DNA of 44,624 nt, from the NCBI GenBank assembly GCA_029959325.1, contig JASCPF010000021.1, forward strand, positions 1-44,624, given 5' to 3'. Numbering within the stretch: the stretch's first letter is position 1; each line of letters starts with the position of its first letter. Below the pieces are notes generated by a model. The model ran no database searches, was not told the origin of the DNA, and worked only from the letters and a program-made list of their open reading frames with translations. Positions 27,728-35,617 of this stretch are shown here, in pieces. A program made the position numbers and the translations under genes. The stretch is from Microbacteriaceae bacterium PS02068. GTDB lineage: Bacteria; Actinomycetota; Actinomycetes; Actinomycetales; Microbacteriaceae.

Positions 27728-28660
27728 TCATGAGGTCTCTCCGATCCAGCTGGGTTCGGCGTGCGTGGGGAAGAAGCGATCGCGAATGGCTTCGGATGCC
27801 TCGCGCGTGACCTCCTGTACCCGTTCCATGTGCTCGGGCAGCTCGGCGAGGATCTCTTCGATCGGCCGGTACTCGAGGTCGTTGCGGATGCGCCCGAGCG
27901 CGCGCAGCACACTGTTCGAGTGCCCCACGCGGTCGGCGACCGGGTCGATCGCGCTCATGCACGCCTCGGCGCGGGCGATCGAGTGGATCACCGAGCGCGG
28001 GAACAGGCGGTCGAGCAGCAGGAACTCGGCGGCGTTGGCGGCACTGGGCATCCCTCGGTAGGTCCGCAGGTAGGCCTCGTACGCACCGCACGAGCGCAGG
28101 ATCGTCGTCCACGACGGGCCCGAGGCGTAGGTCAGGGCCCTGGTCGCGAGCAGGCGCGCGGTCATGTCGGTGCGCTCGATCGAGCGCCCGAGCGTGAGGA
28201 ACTGCCACGCTTCGTCACGGCTGGTCGACGAGTCGGTGACGCCGACCGCAAGGGCCGAGCGCTCGCGCACCCACTGGAAGAACTCGTGCGCCTTCTCGTT
28301 GTTGATGCGCCGGGGCATCCGCGAGTTCGTCGTGTTCAGCGTCTCCCACAGCTCGGTCGAGACGATCTCGCGCGCGCGGCGCGCGTTCTCGCGCGCCGAC
28401 TGGAGGGCGTAGGCGATGCTCGAGGGGTTGGCGCGGTCGACCGCGAGCCTCGTCAGCACATCTCCGCGCGTGACGCGCTCGGTGTCTTCCGGGGGAACCG
28501 ACCCCATGACACCCATCAGCGAGCGGCACGCGGTGTCTTCGTCGATCCACGGGTCTTCGAGCAGCAGCTGCAGGTGCACGTCGAGAATGCGCGCCGTGCC
28601 GTCGCCGCGCTCGATGTAGCGCCCGATCCAGAACAGGGATTCAGCGATGCGGCTCAGCAT
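27728..28660 (-). CDS. Alpha-E domain protein (DUF403)
   Basis: A 310-residue all-helical protein. The opening MLSRIAESLFWIGRYIERGD and motifs RENARRAREIVSTELWETLN, FLLLDRLFPRSVIHSI and AIDPVADRVG are hallmarks of the alpha-E family. Its biochemical role is unknown; it is almost always encoded beside a circularly permuted ATP-grasp enzyme and often a transglutaminase, as here. AAAGGA seven bases before ATG 28660 serves as its Shine-Dalgarno. A 17-bp copy of its start region lies upstream over the ATP-grasp stop. Confidence 0.9.
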   Translation of the reverse strand: MLSRIAESLFWIGRYIERGDGTARILDVHLQLLLEDPWIDEDTACRSLMGVMGSVPPEDTERVTRGDVLTRLAVDRANPSSIAYALQSARENARRAREIVSTELWETLNTTNSRMPRRINNEKAHEFFQWVRERSALAVGVTDSSTSRDEAWQFLTLGRSIERTDMTARLLATRALTYASGPSWTTILRSCGAYEAYLRTYRGMPSAANAAEFLLLDRLFPRSVIHSIARAEACMSAIDPVADRVGHSNSVLRALGRIRNDLEYRPIEEILAELPEHMERVQEVTREASEAIRDRFFPTHAEPSWIGETS

Positions 28661-28724
28661 GAGCCGTCCTTTCCGGTCGTTGAGCGAGCGAAGCGAGTCG
28701 AAACGCAGATGCGGCTCAGCATGA
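28646..28724. repeat. 17-bp direct repeats flanking a dispersed repeat at the ATP-grasp/alpha-E junction
   Basis: GATGCGGCTCAGCATGA occurs at 28646-28662 (alpha-E start) and again at 28708-28724 (ATP-grasp stop). Between them lies 45 bp containing GTTGAGCGAGCGAAGCGAG and TCGAAACG (28675-28706), another member of the dispersed-repeat class. The arrangement looks like a duplication created when the repeat entered an originally overlapping stop/start junction. Confidence 0.75.
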
Positions 28725-30386
28725 CGAGCCTCCCGTCTGCTGCTGCTGCTCCTGTTGCTCAGCCAGCGGCCGCGGATCTTCGGGCGCCTGCGCCGGGGCG
28801 CCCTGCGCGTCGTGGATCACGGGAATCGACTGGGTGACGGATGCCTGGTCGGCGACGAGTCCCGCCATGCCGCCCGGCTCGTAGAGACCGCGCGGGCGCT
28901 CGGGGGCATCGCCACCGACGATCCAGGTGTCTTTCGACCCGCCGCCCTGCGACGAGTTCACGACGAGCTGGCCCTCGGGGAGTGCGACGCGGGTGAGCCC
29001 GCCGGGCAGCACCCACACCTCGTCGCCGTTGTTCACCGCGAACGGTCGCAGGTCGGCGTGACGGGGACGCACGCCGTCTTCGACGAGGGTCGGGATCGTC
29101 GAGAGCATGACGACGGGCTGCGCGATCCAGCCGCGCGGGTCGGCGATGAGCTTGCCGCGGAGCGTCTCGAGTTCGGCGGGCGAGGCATCCGGTCCGACCA
29201 CGAGCCCCTTGCCGCCGGAACCGTCGACGGGCTTGATCACGAGTTCATCGAGTCGATCGAGCACCTCTTCCAGAGCTTCCGGCTCTTCGAGGCGCCAGGT
29301 GTCGACATTCTTGAGGATCGGCTCTTCGGCGAGGTAGTAGCGGATGAGGTCGGGCACGTAGGTGTAGAGCAGCTTGTCGTCGGCGACGCCGTTGCCGACC
29401 GCGTTGGCGATCGTGACGTTGCCGAGGCGCGCCGCGAGCAGCAGCCCGGGGGCGCCGAGCATCGAGTCGGCGCGGAACTGCAGCGGGTCGAGGAAGTCGT
29501 CGTCGACCCGGCGGTAGATGACGTCGACGCGCTTGAGGCCCCGCGTCGTGCGCATGAAGACCTTGCCGCCCATCGCCTGCAGGTCGCGACCCTCGACGAG
29601 CTCGATGCCCATCAGGCGCGCGAGCAGCGTGTGCTCGAAGTACGCCGAGTTGTAGACACCCGGGGTGAGGACGACCACGTTCGGGTCTTCGACGCCCGGG
29701 GGCGCGGCGTTGCGGAGGGCCTGCAACAGCTTGTTCGGGTAGTCGCCGACCGGCTGCACGCGCATCGAGTGGAAGAGCTCGGGCAGCGTCTGGGCCATCA
29801 CGCGACGGTTCGAGATGACGTAGCTGACGCCCGACGGCACCCGCACGTTGTCTTCGAGCACGCGCATCTCGCCGTGCTCGTCGCGGATCAGGTCGATGCC
29901 GGCGACCTGGATGCGCACGCCGTTGGCGGGGCGGATGCCGGCCGCCTGTCGGTAGAAGTACTGCGAGCTCGCGATCAGCGCCGCGGGCAGCACGCCGTCG
30001 CGCACGCAGTGCTGGTGGCCGTAGGCGTCGTCGAGGAAGGCCTCGAGGGCCTTCACCCGCTGGCCCACGCCCTTCTCGACGGTCGACCACTCGTCATAGT
30101 CGATGACGCGCGGCACCGCATCGAGCGGGAACGGACGCTCCTCGCCGGCGAAGTCGAACGTCACGCCCTGCGCGAGGTACGAACTGGCGAGCGACTCGGT
30201 GCGTCCGCGCAGCTCTGCCTGCGTGAGCTTCGCGAGCGCCTGGTACAGCTCCCTGTATGCCGGCCGCGACGGGGCATCCGCGCCTTCGGGCGCCGCCTCG
30301 GCGAACATCTCGTCGAACGCCGGCACTCCCGAAGCGGTCTTGCGCGGCGCCATCATGGACCCGTAGCCGTCGAACAGATCACCCAT
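28716..30386 (-). CDS. Circularly permuted ATP-grasp protein
   Basis: A 556-residue amide-ligase-like protein of the circularly permuted ATP-grasp group (DUF404/DUF407). Family blocks: PFPLDAVPRVIDYDEW, GIDLIRDEHGEMRVLEDNVR (metal/ATP-binding Glu-Asp), VLTPGVYNSAYFEH, ANAVGNGVADDKLLYTY, KPVDGSGGKGLVVG (ATP loop) and VNSSQGGGSKDTW. It is expected to form an amide or peptide bond with ATP; substrate unknown. The last 16 residues (AEQQEQQQQTGGSSC) form a Gln-rich tail ending in Cys. It is the first gene of the trio. A -10 (TAGGCT, 30398-30393) places transcription start at the ATG, so it is probably leaderless. Confidence 0.9.
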   Translation of the reverse strand: MGDLFDGYGSMMAPRKTASGVPAFDEMFAEAAPEGADAPSRPAYRELYQALAKLTQAELRGRTESLASSYLAQGVTFDFAGEERPFPLDAVPRVIDYDEWSTVEKGVGQRVKALEAFLDDAYGHQHCVRDGVLPAALIASSQYFYRQAAGIRPANGVRIQVAGIDLIRDEHGEMRVLEDNVRVPSGVSYVISNRRVMAQTLPELFHSMRVQPVGDYPNKLLQALRNAAPPGVEDPNVVVLTPGVYNSAYFEHTLLARLMGIELVEGRDLQAMGGKVFMRTTRGLKRVDVIYRRVDDDFLDPLQFRADSMLGAPGLLLAARLGNVTIANAVGNGVADDKLLYTYVPDLIRYYLAEEPILKNVDTWRLEEPEALEEVLDRLDELVIKPVDGSGGKGLVVGPDASPAELETLRGKLIADPRGWIAQPVVMLSTIPTLVEDGVRPRHADLRPFAVNNGDEVWVLPGGLTRVALPEGQLVVNSSQGGGSKDTWIVGGDAPERPRGLYEPGGMAGLVADQASVTQSIPVIHDAQGAPAQAPEDPRPLAEQQEQQQQTGGSSC

Positions 30387-30530
30387 GAGGTGAGCCTAGT
30401 GCGCGCTGTGTTTCGGCGGGATGACAGAAGCTCGGGCGCGGACGGCGGGGTCGGAGAGCACGGGCGCCGGCAAAGGTTACGGTCTCGTCATGGCGGCCCC
30501 ACCAGCGCCAGACGGACGTACGCTGAGCGC

Positions 30531-32132
30531 GTGGAACGTCACGCCAGATGGTCGGCCGCAGCCGCCGGTGCAGCCTCGGCGCTCATCGGCGCCGGGTCGG
30601 GAGAGCTGGTCGCCGTGCTCGCGGCGCCCGCGTCGAGCCCGTTCGCGGTCGTCGGCGGCATCCTGATCGATCTGGCTCCCCCGTGGGCGAAAGAGACGGC
30701 GATCGCGCTCTTCGGCACCGGCGACAAGGCGGCGCTGCTGGTCGGCATCGGCATCGTGCTGCTCGCCGCGTCGGGGCTCATCGGCGCGCTCGAGCACCGG
30801 CGCTCGCCGCTCGGCGCCGTGACGTTCGGCCTGCTCGGGTTCGCGGTGGGCATCGCGGCGACCTCGCGCGCCGACGCCGGAGTGTGGGCGTGGCTGCCCT
30901 CGATCGCCGCAGGCGTCGTGGCTGCGGTCGTGGTGCGCTGGCTCACCGGGCTGCTGCCCGAGCGGTCGGACCAGACGGACGCGAAGGATGCCACGGATGC
31001 CGGCCGCCCAGCGTCGCGGGGTGTCGCCAGTGCCGCGCCCGGCGGGCCTGCCGGCACGGGAATCGACCGCCGCCGGTTCTTCCTCTGGACGGGAGTCATG
31101 GCGGCCGCCGGCCTCGCAGCGGCTGTGGGCGGGGCCGCCCTGCGTGCCGGGTCGCAGGCGGTCAGCGTCGTGCGGCGGGCGATCGTGCTGCCGACGCCGG
31201 CTGTCGCGGCGGCCGCGGCTCCCGCCGGGGCCGAGCTGTCGATCGCCGGGCTCGCACCCGTCGTCACCCCGAACGCCGACTTCTACCGCATCGACACCGC
31301 GCTGGTCGTGCCGCAGATCGACCCCGCGACGTGGAGCCTGCGCATCCACGGGCTGGTCGAGCGCGAGCTCGTGCTGACCTGGGACGAGCTGCTCGCGCTC
31401 CCCCTCGAAGAGAGCTGGACGACCCTCACGTGCGTCTCGAACGAGGTCGGCGGAGATCTGATCGGCAACGCCCTGTGGCTCGGCTACCCCCTGCGGCACC
31501 TGCTCGACCGGGTGAATCCGACGGCGGATGCCGACATGGTGCTGTCGCGCTCGATCGACGGCTTCACGGCGGGCACCCCGCTCGAGGTGCTGCGCGACGA
31601 CGGGGTCGCCGCCATCCTGGCGGTCGGGATGAACGGCGAACCGCTCCCCGTCGAGCACGGGTTCCCCGTGCGGATGGTCGTTCCCGGGCTCTACGGCTAC
31701 GTCTCGGCGACGAAGTGGGTGACCGAGCTCGAGGTGACGCGGTTCGACCAGGCATCCGCCTACTGGACCGACCGTGGATGGTCCGAGCGCGGGCCGATCA
31801 AGCTCGAGTCGCGCATCGACGTTCCGCGGGCGGGTGCATCGGTGCCCGCGGGCGACACGGTCATCGCGGGCGTCGCATGGCAGCAGCACGTCGGCGTCGC
31901 CGGGGTCGAGGTGCAGGTCGACGACGGCGCCTGGCGCCCCGCGACCCTGGCCACGGCGATCTCGGACGACACCTGGGTGCAGTGGAGCATCCCGTGGACC
32001 GCCGAGGCCGGGCGTCACACCGTGCGCTGCCGGGCGACCAGCGCCACCGGAGAGGTGCAGACCGAGCGCACGGCTCCAGTCGTGCCCGACGGCGCGACCG
32101 GCTGGCACACGCGCGAGGTCTCGGTCGCCTGA
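30531..32132 (+). CDS. Membrane-anchored molybdopterin oxidoreductase, sulfite-oxidase family
   Basis: A 533-residue protein. Residues about 1-145 hold four to five hydrophobic segments; a charged linker leads to IDRRRFFLWTGVMAAAGLAA (about 182-201), a twin-arginine-like segment placed internally, then the molybdopterin domain. Cys301 in TLTCVSNEVGGD is the expected molybdenum ligand; GLYGYVSATKWVTELEVT is a family signature. A C-terminal Ig-like dimerisation domain follows (KLESRIDVPRAGASVPAG onward). The catalytic part should face outside the cell; substrate unknown. The GTG at 30531 lies about six bases after TACGCT (30519-30524), suggesting a leaderless start. It diverges from the ATP-grasp gene. 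Confidence 0.88.
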   Translation: MERHARWSAAAAGAASALIGAGSGELVAVLAAPASSPFAVVGGILIDLAPPWAKETAIALFGTGDKAALLVGIGIVLLAASGLIGALEHRRSPLGAVTFGLLGFAVGIAATSRADAGVWAWLPSIAAGVVAAVVVRWLTGLLPERSDQTDAKDATDAGRPASRGVASAAPGGPAGTGIDRRRFFLWTGVMAAAGLAAAVGGAALRAGSQAVSVVRRAIVLPTPAVAAAAAPAGAELSIAGLAPVVTPNADFYRIDTALVVPQIDPATWSLRIHGLVERELVLTWDELLALPLEESWTTLTCVSNEVGGDLIGNALWLGYPLRHLLDRVNPTADADMVLSRSIDGFTAGTPLEVLRDDGVAAILAVGMNGEPLPVEHGFPVRMVVPGLYGYVSATKWVTELEVTRFDQASAYWTDRGWSERGPIKLESRIDVPRAGASVPAGDTVIAGVAWQQHVGVAGVEVQVDDGAWRPATLATAISDDTWVQWSIPWTAEAGRHTVRCRATSATGEVQTERTAPVVPDGATGWHTREVSVA

Positions 32133-32165
32133 CCCCGCGAGGTGGGCGCGCCGACGCGCCGCGCG

Positions 32166-32311
32166 CGAAAGCCTCGTCGCGTCGTGCGGCTTCCATACCT
32201 TCGAGTCAGCATCACGCGACGACTGTCTCACTCACCGCCGAAAGCCTCGTCGCGTCGTGCGACCTCAGCCCCACGGATACCGCAACACGCGACGACGATT
32301 GCGAGTGGATT
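32166..32311. repeat. Tandem pair of 73-bp hairpin units (array B)
   Basis: Units start at 32166 and 32239, both opening CGAAAGCCTCGTCGCGTCGT. The stem TCGTCGCGT / ACGCGACGA (9 bp) occurs in both; in unit 2 it extends through a 2 by 2 internal loop into TGCG/CGCA. Same period and plan as array A at 20379-20524. Positioned between convergent genes. Confidence 0.75.
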
Positions 32312-32336
32312 CCTGTGGAGACCCACGCTCGCAGCC

Positions 32337-33560
32337 TCAGCCGGCGAGCACGAGGCGTAGCTGCTCGACGGCCCAGTCGAGCTCTGTCGCCCGCACGACG
32401 ATCGGCGGCGCGATGCGGATCGTCTGCCCGTGGGTGTCTTTGACGAGCACGCCGCGCGCGAGCAGCTTCTCGGCGATCTGGCGGCCCGTGCCGAACGCGG
32501 GATCGATGTCGATTCCGGCCCACAGCCCCGCGACACGCGTCGCGGTGACGCCGTGGCCGATGAGGGCGTCGAGTGAAGCCGCGAGGTGCGCGCCCAGGGC
32601 CTGCGCGCGCGTCTGGAACTCGCCCGACGCGAGCATCTCGACGACCTGCAGCCCGACGGCGCACGCGAGCGGATTGCCGCCGAAGGTCGATCCGTGCTCG
32701 CCCGGCTGGATGACGCCCAGCACGTCGGCGTCCGCGACCACGGCAGACAGGGGCAGGATGCCCCCGCCGAGAGCCTTGCCGAGCAGGTAGACGTCGGGGA
32801 CGACCCCCTCGCGGTCGCACGCGAAGGTCGTGCCGACGCGCGCGAGCCCCGACTGGATCTCGTCGGCGATGAACAGCACGTTCGCGCGGTCGCAGATCTC
32901 GCGGACGGCCCGCAGGTACCCCTCCGGCGGGATCACGACCCCGGCCTCGCCCTGGATCGGCTCGATGAGCACCGCCGCGGTGTTCTCGTCGATCGCCGCG
33001 GCGATGGCCTCGGCATCCCCGTAGGGCACCGACACGAAGCCGGGCGTGAAGGGGCCGAACCCGTCGCGCGCCTGCGGGTCGTCGCTGAAGCTCACGATCG
33101 TGGTGGTGCGACCGTGGAAGTTGCCGTCGGCGACGATGATGGTCGCGGCGCCCGCGGGCACGCCCTTCACGCGGTACGCCCATGCCCGCGCGACCTTGAT
33201 GCCCGTCTCGACGGCCTCGGCGCCCGTGTTCATCGGCAGCACGAGGTCCTTGCCGCACAGGTCGGCGAGCGCCGCGGCGAACGCGCCGAGCCGGTCGTTG
33301 TGGAACGCGCGGCTCGTGAGCGTCACGCGCCCGAGCTGCGCGGTCGCGGCCGCGACGAGCGCGGGGTGACGGTGCCCGAAGTTGAGGGCCGAATAGGCCG
33401 ACAGCAGGTCGAGGTAGCGTCGCCCCTCGACATCGGTCACCCACGCACCTTCACCGTGCGCGACGACGACCGGCAGCGGGTGGTAGTTGTGGGCGACGTG
33501 CGCGTTCTCCGCAGCGATCAGGTCGGAGGTCGCGGCGTCGGCAGCTGTGGGCGTGGTCAT
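32337..33560 (-). CDS. rocD: Ornithine aminotransferase
   Basis: A 407-residue class-III PLP aminotransferase that converts ornithine and 2-oxoglutarate to glutamate-5-semialdehyde and glutamate. Characteristic blocks: YLDLLSAYSALNFGHRHPAL, LPMNTGAEAVETGIKVARAW, GNFHGRTTTIVSFS, EPIQGEAGVVIPPEGYL, FIADEIQSGLAR, and the PLP lysine in LLGKALGGGILPLSA. GAGGAAAG before ATG 33560 sets the start; an in-frame ATG at 33590 is upstream. The ATG overlaps the stop of the arginine enzyme gene (ATGA), so the two form one unit feeding P5C to PutA. Confidence 0.93.
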   Translation of the reverse strand: MTTPTAADAATSDLIAAENAHVAHNYHPLPVVVAHGEGAWVTDVEGRRYLDLLSAYSALNFGHRHPALVAAATAQLGRVTLTSRAFHNDRLGAFAAALADLCGKDLVLPMNTGAEAVETGIKVARAWAYRVKGVPAGAATIIVADGNFHGRTTTIVSFSDDPQARDGFGPFTPGFVSVPYGDAEAIAAAIDENTAAVLIEPIQGEAGVVIPPEGYLRAVREICDRANVLFIADEIQSGLARVGTTFACDREGVVPDVYLLGKALGGGILPLSAVVADADVLGVIQPGEHGSTFGGNPLACAVGLQVVEMLASGEFQTRAQALGAHLAASLDALIGHGVTATRVAGLWAGIDIDPAFGTGRQIAEKLLARGVLVKDTHGQTIRIAPPIVVRATELDWAVEQLRLVLAG

Positions 33561-34453
33561 GACTTTCCTCGCAGTTCGAGAGTGCAGCACTTGATGCCGC
33601 CGCCGCCGAGCAGCAGCTCGGACAGATCGATCAGCACGGGGTTGTAGCCGCGCTCGCGCAGCTGGGCCTCGAAGCCCGTCGCCCGCGGTGAGATGAAGAC
33701 GTTGTAGCCGTCGGATGCCGAGTTGAGGCCGAACACGGCACCGTCGTCGTCTGACACGAGGATCGCGTCGGGGAAGCGGCTTTCGAGCTCGCGCCGGGAT
33801 GCCTCGTCGAACGCCGACGGCAGGTACGCGATGTTCCCGGCAGCCCCGGTCCCTGAGCTCGTCTCGGTCCCTGAGCCTGTCGAAGGGTCGAGCACCGAGA
33901 TCGCGGTGTCGAGGTGGTAGAACCGCGGGTCGACGAGCCGCAGCGAGACGACCTCTCGGCCGAACACCTCGGCGAGCTCGCGGTGGCTGTCGCCCACCGA
34001 GCGGAAGCCCGTGCCCGCGAGGATCGTGTCACCGACGAGCAGGAAGTCGCCCTCCCCCTCCTGCACCGAGATCGGCTCGATCACCTCGAAGCCGTGCGCA
34101 GCGAACCAGTCCATGAAGGGTCGCTCTTCGCCGCGCCGCTCGGGCACCCGGAACCGCACGCCGAGCGCCCGGCCGTCGATGATGAACCCGCCGTTCGCCG
34201 TGTAGACCATGTCGGGCAGGCCCGGCACGGGGTCGATCAACTCGACCTCGTGGCCGAGCGCGATGTACGTGTCGTACAGCGTCTGCCACTGGGCGACGGC
34301 CTTGGCCGTATCGGTCGGATTCTCCGGCTCCATCCACGGATTGATGCGGTAGCTCACCGTGAAGTAGTCGGGGCGGCACATCAGATAGCGGCGGCGCTGC
34401 GGCGTGCGCCGAACGGCCGGCGTCTGAGCTGCGAGAGGAAGGGACGCGGTCAT
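33557..34453 (-). CDS. Guanidino-group-modifying enzyme (arginine dihydrolase or dimethylargininase type)
   Basis: A 298-residue member of the DDAH/arginine-deiminase fold. LMCRPDYFTVSYRINPWMEP (residues 24-43), PDMVYTANGGFI, GEGDFLLVGDTILAG, FYHLDTAISVLDP and the C-terminal GGGIKCC with nucleophile Cys289 are visible. It is usually annotated as dimethylargininase or amidinotransferase-like, but the INPWM motif and coupling to rocD favour an ArgZ-like arginine dihydrolase giving ornithine directly (inference). A repeat-derived insert of about 15 residues (STGSGTETSSGTG) sits near residues 188-202. GAGGAG before ATG 34453 sets the start. Confidence 0.85.
   Translation of the reverse strand: MTASLPLAAQTPAVRRTPQRRRYLMCRPDYFTVSYRINPWMEPENPTDTAKAVAQWQTLYDTYIALGHEVELIDPVPGLPDMVYTANGGFIIDGRALGVRFRVPERRGEERPFMDWFAAHGFEVIEPISVQEGEGDFLLVGDTILAGTGFRSVGDSHRELAEVFGREVVSLRLVDPRFYHLDTAISVLDPSTGSGTETSSGTGAAGNIAYLPSAFDEASRRELESRFPDAILVSDDDGAVFGLNSASDGYNVFISPRATGFEAQLRERGYNPVLIDLSELLLGGGGIKCCTLELRGKS
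33848..33890. repeat. Double dispersed repeat in the arginine-enzyme gene
   Basis: A partial copy, GGTCCCTGAGCTCGTCT, is followed directly by a full copy with core CCCTGAGCCTGTCGAAGGG; both are read in frame on the minus strand as Ser/Thr/Gly-rich peptide. Confidence 0.75.
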
Positions 34454-34584
34454 GTGCGCTCCTCGGATCGAAGGGGCGGCGGACGCTGTCCAGAGGCCCG
34501 CGAAGCGATCTCGGGCACGCCGGCATCCATTGTGCCAGACCACATCCCACCGCTTGCCGAGGAATGTGAGTAGATTTCTTTTCC

Positions 34585-35337
34585 ATGGGGCGTCGTTCTG
34601 GGGACGAGACCCGCGCACTGCTGCTGCGGGTGGGGGTACAGATGCTGATGGAGCGCGGTGTGTCGGCGGGCGTGCAGCACATCAGGCTGCAGGACGTGCT
34701 GCGCCGCGCCGGCCTCACGACGGGCGCGGCGTATCGACTGTGGGCAGACCAGAACGACTATCAACGCGATCTCGCGGTCGCGATGGTGCGTCTGCGCCTC
34801 AGCGGGCCCTCCGACTACGCACGCGCGGCGGTCGAGGCGCTCATCGCCGAGGGGGCGAGCGGCGACGACGTCATCCGCGCCGCCGCAGACGCACACGTGC
34901 GCGGCACGGCCGTCGATGCCGACAATCCCACCGATGCCCTCGAGGCCCAGCAGTTCCTCATCTCGCTCGCGCTGCGCACGACGGCCCAGACCTGGCCCGA
35001 ACTGACGGATGCCAGCCGGGCGCGCCATCGCGAGTCGACCGCGTCGTTCGCGGAGTTCTACGCGTATCTGATGCAGGCCTACGGGATGCGGATGAAGTCG
35101 CCGCTCACAGTGGCCGACTTCACCGAGGCGATGGCGGCGATGGGCGAGGGCTTCGCCATCCGGGCCCTCGAGGGCATCGAGCACCCGCGCTACGAGGCGA
35201 GCGAGACCGACGACATCCCGGCCGGAAGCTGGTCGCTGTTCGCGCTGGGCGTGCGCGCGCTGGTGAACGAGTTCATGGTCGCGGCAGATGAACACGCATC
35301 GGATGAACCGGCACGGGATGCCATGAGTGCGGACTGA
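34585..35337 (+). CDS. TetR-like transcriptional regulator
   Basis: A 250-residue protein with an N-terminal helix-turn-helix region (LQDVLRRAGLTTGAAYRLW, residues about 36-54) and a helical C-terminal domain. It lacks the very conserved TetR ALxLFAxxG spacing but the fold seems the same. TAGATT (34571-34576) lies eight bases before the ATG with no Shine-Dalgarno, so the start is probably leaderless. It diverges from the arginine-enzyme/rocD unit, 131 bp apart, and may regulate it, although no operator could be assigned. Confidence 0.82.
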   Translation: MGRRSGDETRALLLRVGVQMLMERGVSAGVQHIRLQDVLRRAGLTTGAAYRLWADQNDYQRDLAVAMVRLRLSGPSDYARAAVEALIAEGASGDDVIRAAADAHVRGTAVDADNPTDALEAQQFLISLALRTTAQTWPELTDASRARHRESTASFAEFYAYLMQAYGMRMKSPLTVADFTEAMAAMGEGFAIRALEGIEHPRYEASETDDIPAGSWSLFALGVRALVNEFMVAADEHASDEPARDAMSAD

Positions 35338-35361
35338 TCAGCGCAGCTGACGCGGGGCGGA

Positions 35362-35393
35362 GCTCTGGGGTCGAGTTCCCCCAACCCCAGAGC
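35362..35393. terminator. Hairpin after the tetR-like gene
   Basis: GCTCTGGGGT (35362-35371) and ACCCCAGAGC (35384-35393) form a perfect 10-bp stem with a 12-base loop, 25 bases after the stop codon. There is no U-tract; it is terminator-like and common in this GC range. Confidence 0.6.
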
Positions 35394-35617
35394 GACACTC
35401 CCCCCGGCGTGTCATTGACGGTCCGACCGACGACGCAGCAGAATCACCTTTGTCAGTGATCGCAGCGTCGCACGGGAACCGGCCTCCGTCGGCGCCCCCC
35501 AGAAGCGCCATTCACATCGTGCCCCGCGCACGCCCTGGGGAATAGAAAGATAACTTGTTTCTCTTTGACTGAAGGTGGTGGACGGCGTTCATCCGCGGTG
35601 CGGCGTGTTGCCATGTG
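35394..35617. other. Non-coding spacer with AT-rich island
   Basis: No gene is visible between the hairpin and the oxidoreductase stop. At 35541-35575 composition drops sharply in G+C, with AGAAA (35544-35548) and TTTCT (35558-35562) as short inverted arms. No promoter or small reading frame could be assigned to it. Confidence 0.5.

Noticed and set aside
28646..28724. Insertion sequence bounded by 17-bp direct repeats
   Set aside because: Only 45 bp lie between the repeats and there is no transposase; kept as a repeat scar instead.
28755..30530. Plus-strand frame joined to the molybdoenzyme gene
   Set aside because: It runs antisense to the ATP-grasp gene; the real protein begins at the GTG at 30531, where a -10 and membrane-helix sequence start.
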